This document shows positions 58,868-64,000 of a DNA stretch of 64,000 bases, in pieces. The notes under the pieces were generated by a model. It saw only the letters and a program-made list of their open reading frames with translations, was not told the DNA's origin and searched no databases. Within the stretch, counting starts at the first letter, position 1; the number at the start of each line of letters is the position of its first letter. The position numbers and the translations under genes are program-made. This DNA is from JADFRG01 sp964590515 (GTDB lineage: Bacteria > Chloroflexota > Anaerolineae > Anaerolineales > E44-bin32). Location of the stretch: positions 1 to 64,000 of the forward strand of contig CAZPZD010000004.1 of the NCBI GenBank assembly GCA_964590515.1. The letters are read 5' to 3'.

Positions 58868-60109
58868 ATGAGCACGAACATTCCTCACGCGCAAGGTCTC
58901 GCCGAGCGATTGCTGCCGGACGTTCGAGTTGTCATGGATGTCCAGCAGTACGAGAGCGGCGCAACCGGGAGTCACCTCCTGGCAACTTACCGCGGCAAGC
59001 TGCGGGTTGAATCAGACCAGGCCTACGAACGCTTGGAGCCGGTGTTCGCCAGGGCGGGGTCTACGATCCTGCTGCGGCAGGAGGGGGAGACCCAGATCCT
59101 GCTCGCGGTGGATGAGCTGAAAGCTCGGAAGGCAGGGAACCCAATCCTGAACGTGGTGCTGTTCCTGGCAACCTTCGCCACGGTGCTCACCGTTGGGCTA
59201 AGCTATGCCCAAGCCTATCTTCAGCAAACACCTTCGGCCAGGGAGCTGCCGATCATCGGCGAACCGCTTCCTTTGGCGCTGCTCTACGCGGGAAGCCTGC
59301 TCGGGATCCTGGTGGCTCATGAGTTCGGGCACTACCTCATGGGTCGGTATCACAAGACAGCCGTCACCCTGCCGTATTTCATCCCCTTCCCTGGGGGACT
59401 CTTCGGCACCTTTGGTGCGTTCATCCAATTGAGGTCCCCTCCCAAAAATCGGCGGGTGTTGATGGACATCGGCCTTGCTGGACCCCTGGCGGGGCTGGTT
59501 ATCGCGGTGCCGGTGCTGCTGATTGGGCTCGCACTCTCCCAGGTCAGCCCACTTCCGAGCCGATCCAGCGAGTTAGGGGGGACGTTTCTGGAGGGGAACT
59601 CCCTGCTCTATCTAGGCGCGAAATTCCTGGTGAAGGGAGCGCTGCTCCCGGAACCAGTCGACTACCAGGGAGTGCCGCCGCTGACCTACTGGCTGCGCAA
59701 TCTCGCTTTCGGAGTCGGCGGGCCGGCCGGTGTTCCTATTCCGCTCGGCGGCTTGGATGTGCAGCTCCATCCGATGGCGCTGGCGGGTTGGGCGGGGTTT
59801 CTGGTCACCGGGCTAAACCTGATCCCTACCGGTCAACTCGACGGTGGGCACGTGCTGTATTCGCTCTTGGGGAAGCGGGCGGCGATCCTGTGGCCGGTCG
59901 TCATCGCCGGCTTGCTCGGACTGACGCTGGTGTGGAACGGGTGGCTGCTATTCGCAGGCCTGACTTTCCTCATGGGGCGAACGTACGCCCAACCGCTGGA
60001 TGACGTCACTCCACTCGATGCGCGCCGAAAGGGATTGGCGATCTTGGGCCTGGTGCTCTTCGTTTTGATTTTCACCCCGGTCCCGATCGTTCCACTTCTC
60101 GGGCGCTAA
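58868..60109 (+). CDS. Site-2 protease family membrane metalloprotease (M50)
   Basis: The 413-aa integral membrane protein has an N-terminal soluble region (1-95). Then the zinc motif HEFGH in LVAHEFGHYLMGRYHK lies within a transmembrane helix. FPGGLFGTFGAFIQLRSPPKNRRVLMDIGLAGPLAG is the family-specific stretch. The third ligand is in NLIPTGQLDGGHV (the LDG motif). It starts 21 nt after selC and may be read through from its promoter. No ribosome-binding site is obvious. Confidence 0.93.
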   Translation: MSTNIPHAQGLAERLLPDVRVVMDVQQYESGATGSHLLATYRGKLRVESDQAYERLEPVFARAGSTILLRQEGETQILLAVDELKARKAGNPILNVVLFLATFATVLTVGLSYAQAYLQQTPSARELPIIGEPLPLALLYAGSLLGILVAHEFGHYLMGRYHKTAVTLPYFIPFPGGLFGTFGAFIQLRSPPKNRRVLMDIGLAGPLAGLVIAVPVLLIGLALSQVSPLPSRSSELGGTFLEGNSLLYLGAKFLVKGALLPEPVDYQGVPPLTYWLRNLAFGVGGPAGVPIPLGGLDVQLHPMALAGWAGFLVTGLNLIPTGQLDGGHVLYSLLGKRAAILWPVVIAGLLGLTLVWNGWLLFAGLTFLMGRTYAQPLDDVTPLDARRKGLAILGLVLFVLIFTPVPIVPLLGR

Positions 60110-60129
60110 CTCGGTCAATCTCCGCTGGA

Positions 60130-61377
60130 TCAGGCATCCCGGAAGAGGCGGACCTCGACGAGAGAGTCCTGCTCGAGGCCGGCTTGCTCCGGCGGGACGC
60201 GGATCAATCCATCGGCCCTCACAAGAGTGAAGATCAGGTTGGATCCGCCGTGGACTGGCGCCGCCAGGAGCCCCTGCGGCGAGACTTCCAGGCGCACCGG
60301 CAGGTAGTCTTCGCGGCCAATGGCTGAGTTCACGTTCGAAGTCAGGCGGGCCTGCCGCACGGAGGGCCATTCGGGTCCGCGCAACCCGAGCAATTTTCGC
60401 AAGGCCGGCAGCAAGAATAGGCCGGCCACCACCAACGCACTGACGGGATTTCCCGGCAGGCCGATCACCGGCAGGTGATTGCATACCGCGAGGATCGTCG
60501 GTTTGCCGGGCCGAATTGAGACCCCGTGGACCAAGATCCCAGGCGGGCCCAAGGTCTGGATGACCCCGGCGGTGAGGTCACGCACGCTCACCGAGGACCC
60601 TGCAGCAATCGCGATCAACTCGGATTCGGCCTGGGCTCGCCGGGAAACGGCCTCGAGTTCGGCCGCTGAATCTCGGATGATCCCGTAGCGGATCGGTCGG
60701 CCACCGGCCTGTTCCACCAGAGCGCCCAGTGAATAGCTGTTTACATCCCGGATCTGCCCAGGGGCCGGCTGGGCCTCCGGGTTGACGACCTCATCCCCCG
60801 TCGACAAAATTGCGACCCTGGGCCGAACTCGGACCTGGACCCGGAGGATCCCGAGGGCCATCAGTCCGCCGATCTCCTGAGGGCGAAGGCGCACGCCCGC
60901 CGGGATAACTACCTGACCTGCCGCGACGTCCTCGCCCTCCCGGATCACGTTTTGCCCGGAGGCGACCGCCTTCAGCACCTTGATCTCAGTCCCGTTTGCG
61001 GCCTGGGTATCCTCGATCATCACCACTGCATCCGCGCCGCGCGGGATCATTCCGCCGGTGTGCACCAGAGCCGCTTGGCCGCGGTCGACTCCGAGCTGCG
61101 GCGCGGCCCCCATCAACACCTCGCCGGCCAAGCTGAATTCAGCCGGGTGGGTCGAGGAGGCCCCCATCGTATCGGCGGCGCGAACCGCGTACCCATCTAC
61201 CGTCGTTCGATCGAATGGAGGCAGCGGATGGGGGGCAGTCACTGGCTCGGCCAAGGCCCTGCCGAGGGAGTCTTCGGTTCGGATGTGCTCGGTCGATCCC
61301 GGACTGGGCTCCGGGATCGCTGCCAAGAAGGAGCGCAGCGCCTGGTCTACGGGGACGAGTTTGAGCGGGCCTGGCAT
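60130..61377 (-). CDS. moeA: Molybdopterin molybdenumtransferase MoeA
   Basis: Inserts molybdate (or tungstate) into adenylated molybdopterin. ATG at 61377, 2 nt after the UbiA stop, gives 415 aa; upstream in-frame codons lie inside ubiA. Domains in order: PFDRTTVDGYAVRAADT; a beta-barrel domain with HTGGMIPRGADAVVMIEDT; VAILSTGDEVV; and VSIRPGKPTILAVCNHLPVIGLPGNPVSALV. Where MoeA usually has GGxSVGxxD this protein reads AGSSVSVRDLT, a variant of the active-site loop. Confidence 0.93.
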   Translation of the reverse strand: MPGPLKLVPVDQALRSFLAAIPEPSPGSTEHIRTEDSLGRALAEPVTAPHPLPPFDRTTVDGYAVRAADTMGASSTHPAEFSLAGEVLMGAAPQLGVDRGQAALVHTGGMIPRGADAVVMIEDTQAANGTEIKVLKAVASGQNVIREGEDVAAGQVVIPAGVRLRPQEIGGLMALGILRVQVRVRPRVAILSTGDEVVNPEAQPAPGQIRDVNSYSLGALVEQAGGRPIRYGIIRDSAAELEAVSRRAQAESELIAIAAGSSVSVRDLTAGVIQTLGPPGILVHGVSIRPGKPTILAVCNHLPVIGLPGNPVSALVVAGLFLLPALRKLLGLRGPEWPSVRQARLTSNVNSAIGREDYLPVRLEVSPQGLLAAPVHGGSNLIFTLVRADGLIRVPPEQAGLEQDSLVEVRLFRDA

Positions 61378-61379
61378 TG

Positions 61380-62294
61380 TTAGCTGAGCACGTAGCCTGC
61401 CAATTCCAGGTAGGCTCCAATCGCGAATATTGCGAGTGAGCCGAGAGTCAAACTGCCCCATTTCGGGGGGTAGCCAGCCTGAATTCGGCGCAGCTGCCAA
61501 ACCTGTGCGACGCCGAGAGGGATCAGGAACAGAGCACTCGCCGCTACCCGTGGTGGGACCCCGTTCATGAAAATTACGCCAAAGCTCAACAGGCCAAAGC
61601 CTAGTGAAACATTATGTGCGCGCATCCCTGCCAACCAGCCCAGCCGAACTACCAGGGTTTGCTTCTGGGACTTCAAATCGGTAGGGTAATCGGGGAGGTC
61701 GAACACGATCAACATGGCAAAGCAGAGTCCGACCAGCGGGGTGACGCTCATGAGTAGCAGCCGGTGAGTTTCACCAACCTGGACAATGTATCCGAACAGT
61801 GGAACGAGCGCGCCAACTACGAGGGAGGCCACCAGCTCGCCATAGCCGCTCGCGGCCAGCCGGAGCGGTGGCACGCTGTAGAAGAATCCACCGAGAAACC
61901 CGAGCAGCAGCACCGGCCAGGCCAGGATGGGCAGCGACCCGGTGACCAGACTGGCCGAGGCAAGCGTCGCGGTAAGCCCCAGTGAGATCACTGCAGAATA
62001 CAACGCCACTTTGGCAGGGAGGGCTCCCGGTCCGATCACTCCACTCCCTCCGGTGAGCAGAGTGCGGGCCTGATTCTGCTGGTCCGCCGGGGCGTCGTAG
62101 TATTCGTTGAGGTAATGGGTCATGAGCTGCAAGAGAGTGACGAGGGCCTGCCCGAGCGCGTACGGGCCCGGTTCGATGGGGTGACCCAAGTAGTGGGCGA
62201 TCGCCGCCCCCAGCCCGTAGAGCAACACTCCTCCGAGCAGGAAGTGCGGACGGGTCAGGCGGAGAAACAGCCGTACGTCGCGCCAGGTCGGCAT
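61380..62294 (-). CDS. UbiA-family prenyltransferase (MenA-like)
   Basis: A membrane prenyltransferase with eight or nine helices, likely for quinone synthesis. The first prenyl-diphosphate motif is NEYYDAPAD (variant of NDxxDxxxD); the second is DLPDYPTDLKSQKQTL. ATG at 62294 follows the upstream stop directly (TGACATG), giving 304 aa; ATG at 62312 or 62348 would overlap the neighbour. Adjacent to moeA without known connection. Confidence 0.88.
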   Translation of the reverse strand: MPTWRDVRLFLRLTRPHFLLGGVLLYGLGAAIAHYLGHPIEPGPYALGQALVTLLQLMTHYLNEYYDAPADQQNQARTLLTGGSGVIGPGALPAKVALYSAVISLGLTATLASASLVTGSLPILAWPVLLLGFLGGFFYSVPPLRLAASGYGELVASLVVGALVPLFGYIVQVGETHRLLLMSVTPLVGLCFAMLIVFDLPDYPTDLKSQKQTLVVRLGWLAGMRAHNVSLGFGLLSFGVIFMNGVPPRVAASALFLIPLGVAQVWQLRRIQAGYPPKWGSLTLGSLAIFAIGAYLELAGYVLS

Positions 62295-62295
62295 G

Positions 62296-62694
62296 TCAGG
62301 AGCTGTCTCCATCCTCGTGGCTGGCAAGCCGAACGAGCTCCGCTCCACCGTTCAGCGATCGTATCCGAAATGCGACCCCGAACGGAACGAGAACCACAGT
62401 CGGTCGGGTGGCGTGATGACGATAGGTCTGGCCGAGGGTCGGTGAATCCTCGCGCCGATCCTCCCAGTCGAACTCTGCTTCGCCGCGCACGAGCGCCCAT
62501 ACTTCATCGACGACCGGTCGAGCTTCGGATGCTCGCTGCTGACCGGCTGCCAGCTCGTGGAACTCTGCACTTCCGAAGCGTCGAAGCAGGTGATCAGAGT
62601 AACGCAGAACACTGAGGGTAGAGCCCGCGGGAGTTTCCCGCAGCTCAAGTTGACGGATGTACAGGTCGTGGATCGGTAGTGAATCGTGCATCAT
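62296..62694 (-). CDS. Small cupin-like protein, unknown
   Basis: The 132-aa product has no confident family. The pattern DEVWALVRGEAEFDWEDRRED...VVLVPFGVAFRIRSLNGGAELVRLAS is reminiscent of a cupin beta-barrel of the sugar-epimerase/WbuC type, without clear metal ligands. It overlaps the DinB-family gene upstream by 4 nt and almost touches ubiA, so it is part of a minus-strand operon with the SDR and DinB genes. Confidence 0.7.
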   Translation of the reverse strand: MMHDSLPIHDLYIRQLELRETPAGSTLSVLRYSDHLLRRFGSAEFHELAAGQQRASEARPVVDEVWALVRGEAEFDWEDRREDSPTLGQTYRHHATRPTVVLVPFGVAFRIRSLNGGAELVRLASHEDGDSS

Positions 62695-63173
62695 CCGCCG
62701 GCAAGCGCGGCGCGGATATCCGCCACGTGTTCCGCCCGATGATCGGCACTTCTGAGCAGGAACCGCTCAGTCGAGAACATAGCGCCGCTTGAATGCCGCC
62801 CGATCAGATCGAGTTGATCATCGCTGAGACTGTCCAGGAACTGCAGGCTCGACCGGTGGGCAGCTAATATCTTCTCCAACAGCTCCGCCGTGGAAGATTC
62901 TTTGCTCCGCCGAACGGCGGATCGGTTCCATCGGGCGAGGTCGAAGTCGGGAGGCACGGTCTGCTCCCCGGCTACGAGCCGTTGGGCCTGGCCAAGCAGC
63001 CCGGCTTCCGAATCGGCGAGGTGGCCGAGCAGGTCTTTCACCGTCCAGACACCGCCATCGGAGTTGTAGACGGTGATCGGCATGGCTTCCGGGGGGAGCC
63101 CGGTTAGGACTGGCCAGGTCTCCGCGTGGACTTGATCCAAGCGGTCCCGGATCCGCTTTGTGCGTTCGGTCAT
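62691..63173 (-). CDS. DinB/YfiT-like four-helix protein
   Basis: The 160-aa product is of the DinB superfamily (unrelated to polymerase IV), which includes metal-dependent thiol transferases. The three-His pattern is suggested by VKDLLGHLADSEAGLL near the N-terminus and RSADHRAEHVADIRAAL at the C-terminus. Substrate unknown. Overlaps both neighbours by 4 nt. Confidence 0.85.
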   Translation of the reverse strand: MTERTKRIRDRLDQVHAETWPVLTGLPPEAMPITVYNSDGGVWTVKDLLGHLADSEAGLLGQAQRLVAGEQTVPPDFDLARWNRSAVRRSKESSTAELLEKILAAHRSSLQFLDSLSDDQLDLIGRHSSGAMFSTERFLLRSADHRAEHVADIRAALAGG

Positions 63174-63904
63174 CCGCGCAGCAGCGTTCCCGCGTCTATG
63201 CGCAAGGTATGACCAGTCACGTAGTCATTCTTCATTAAGAAGACCACTCCCTGAGCGATGTCTTCCGGTTCCACTCCATACCCGAGGGGAGTCGCCTGAC
63301 GGATTGCTTGCCACCGCGAGTCGGCCATCCAAGTTGGTTTGAGGGTAGGACCCGGAACGACCGCGTTCACCCGAACCTCTGGAGCTAACCGGGCAGCGGC
63401 CACCTGGGTGAGCATCTCCAGGCCGGATTTGCTGATACTGTGAAGCGGAAATCCTGGCCAGGGATGGTGGGCCGCGGTGTCAGAGATGTTGACGATCGCC
63501 CCGCCACCCCGCGCCTGCATCCGGATTGCCCCCTGTTGGAGGGTGAAGAATGTCCCTTTAAGGTTAAGGCCCACGGTGCATCGCCAATCGTCCTCGGTGG
63601 CCTCCAGGAGGTCGACTCGCTCGAGGATGGCAGCCGAGTTCACGAGCAGGTCGAGCCCTCCGTAGACCGCGTCTAGCGCGGCGAAGAGTTGATGAACGCC
63701 CTCACCACTGGAAAGATCGGCCTGGGCCATATGCACCGGGATGCCGCGGCCTCGGAGGTCATCGGCCGTTTCTGCTGCGGCTTCCGAGGATTGATGGAAG
63801 TGTAGCATCAGCCGGCAGCCCTCCTTTGCCAGCCCGAGCGCGATGGCATGTCCGAGCCGGTGGGCGCCTCCGGTGACCAGGGCAATCTTACCGTCTAGAT
63901 TCAT
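63170..63904 (-). CDS. Short-chain dehydrogenase/reductase with His in place of catalytic Tyr
   Basis: The 244-aa Rossmann-fold protein is of SDR/pteridine-reductase type: cofactor motif TGGAHRLGHAIA, LVNSAAILE, and the VNISD serine at 141. The C-terminal part has VNAVVPGPTLKPTW and DYVTGHTLRIDAG. The YxxxK active site reads H155-S-I-S-K159, so the usual catalytic tyrosine is missing. It may be catalytically altered or use another residue. It leads the DinB-like/cupin-like/ubiA/moeA run. Confidence 0.9.
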   Translation of the reverse strand: MNLDGKIALVTGGAHRLGHAIALGLAKEGCRLMLHFHQSSEAAAETADDLRGRGIPVHMAQADLSSGEGVHQLFAALDAVYGGLDLLVNSAAILERVDLLEATEDDWRCTVGLNLKGTFFTLQQGAIRMQARGGGAIVNISDTAAHHPWPGFPLHSISKSGLEMLTQVAAARLAPEVRVNAVVPGPTLKPTWMADSRWQAIRQATPLGYGVEPEDIAQGVVFLMKNDYVTGHTLRIDAGTLLRG

Positions 63905-63943
63905 CGGGGATTTTGGCGCATCGAACCGTCGGAGCGCGAGGGT

Positions 63944-64000
63944 TTATCGGCGAACGAGATTCGATACGAAGAACCAGAGGTTGGCCGGACGTTCAGCAAG
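63944..64000 (-). CDS. Possible C-terminal end of a gene entering from the right
   Basis: An open frame from the window edge ends at TAA 63946-63944 with the tail AERPANLWFFVSNLVRR. It is co-directional with the SDR gene 39 nt away, consistent with an upstream operon member. Eighteen residues are too few to identify it, and chance is possible. Confidence 0.3.
   Translation of the reverse strand, partial: LAERPANLWFFVSNLVRR

Noticed and set aside
58713..60109. A selenoprotein gene next to selC
   Set aside because: No in-frame TGA interrupts the neighbouring protease genes and no SECIS-like stem is evident after a TGA.

Overview
The window is a high-GC, gene-dense bacterial chromosome segment of housekeeping and lineage-specific genes. 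No phage, insertion sequence or CRISPR array is visible. I infer a Chloroflexota (Anaerolineae-like) bacterium, mainly from gene style rather than a marker gene. The clues are Thr-Pro-rich linkers joining membrane anchors to exported domains, an RpoC with a long coiled-coil insertion, a CpaE-type response regulator paired with a GAF kinase, and a YugP/MgtE/S41 group. Many genes overlap by 4 nt (ATGA or GTGA) and convergent genes abut. An assembly gap of exactly 100 N lies inside rplU.

Layout: 1-9.3 kb is mostly minus strand (mfd N-terminus, pth, an Ig-like membrane protein; then S41 protease, YugP-like protease, MgtE, methyltransferase, TrmI, Nudix). A plus-strand pair, a beta-solenoid membrane protein and ribosomal L25, sits between. 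9.4-18.1 kb has a lone CoA-transferase subunit, mutL, a receiver-CpaE/GAF-kinase pair and a divergent 1073-aa membrane kinase. 18.1-28.2 kb is a plus-strand information-processing block: rpoC without rpoB, L21 with a Lys/Ala/Pro tail, L27, an L31 fused to a domain resembling the RNA polymerase alpha C-terminal domain, then tdk, hpt, a CCA-type nucleotidyltransferase and dinB. 28.2-39.2 kb carries lineage-specific proteins, an M20 peptidase/PfkB kinase pair divergent from a SIS-domain protein, an orphan OmpR-like regulator, and the argS, cyclic-2,3-DPG-synthase-like and DNA methyltransferase group, followed by rpsT.

39.3-49.8 kb is a tight five-gene minus-strand operon for DNA-end processing: SbcD/YhaO-like phosphoesterase, a Rad50/YhaN-like ATPase with a transmembrane hairpin, a Cas4-like four-cysteine nuclease, AddB and AddA. 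49.9-64 kb holds a TPR/Thr-Pro protein, a LysM lipoprotein, tRNA-Ser(GGA), a YabE/3D-domain protein next to rsmA, a dolichyl-phosphate-mannose-synthase-like enzyme, a roadblock protein, DedA and PrsW. It continues with a selenocysteine tRNA (selC) just upstream of a site-2 protease, then MoeA, a UbiA prenyltransferase and small enzymes.

The most notable items are the L31-alphaCTD-like fusion four genes after rpoC, the end-processing operon with its extra Cas4-like nuclease and membrane-anchored SMC-like ATPase, selC, and a recurring promoter architecture: extended -10 TGCTAnnnT elements, near-leaderless starts, and perfect inverted repeats at or just after predicted transcription starts.
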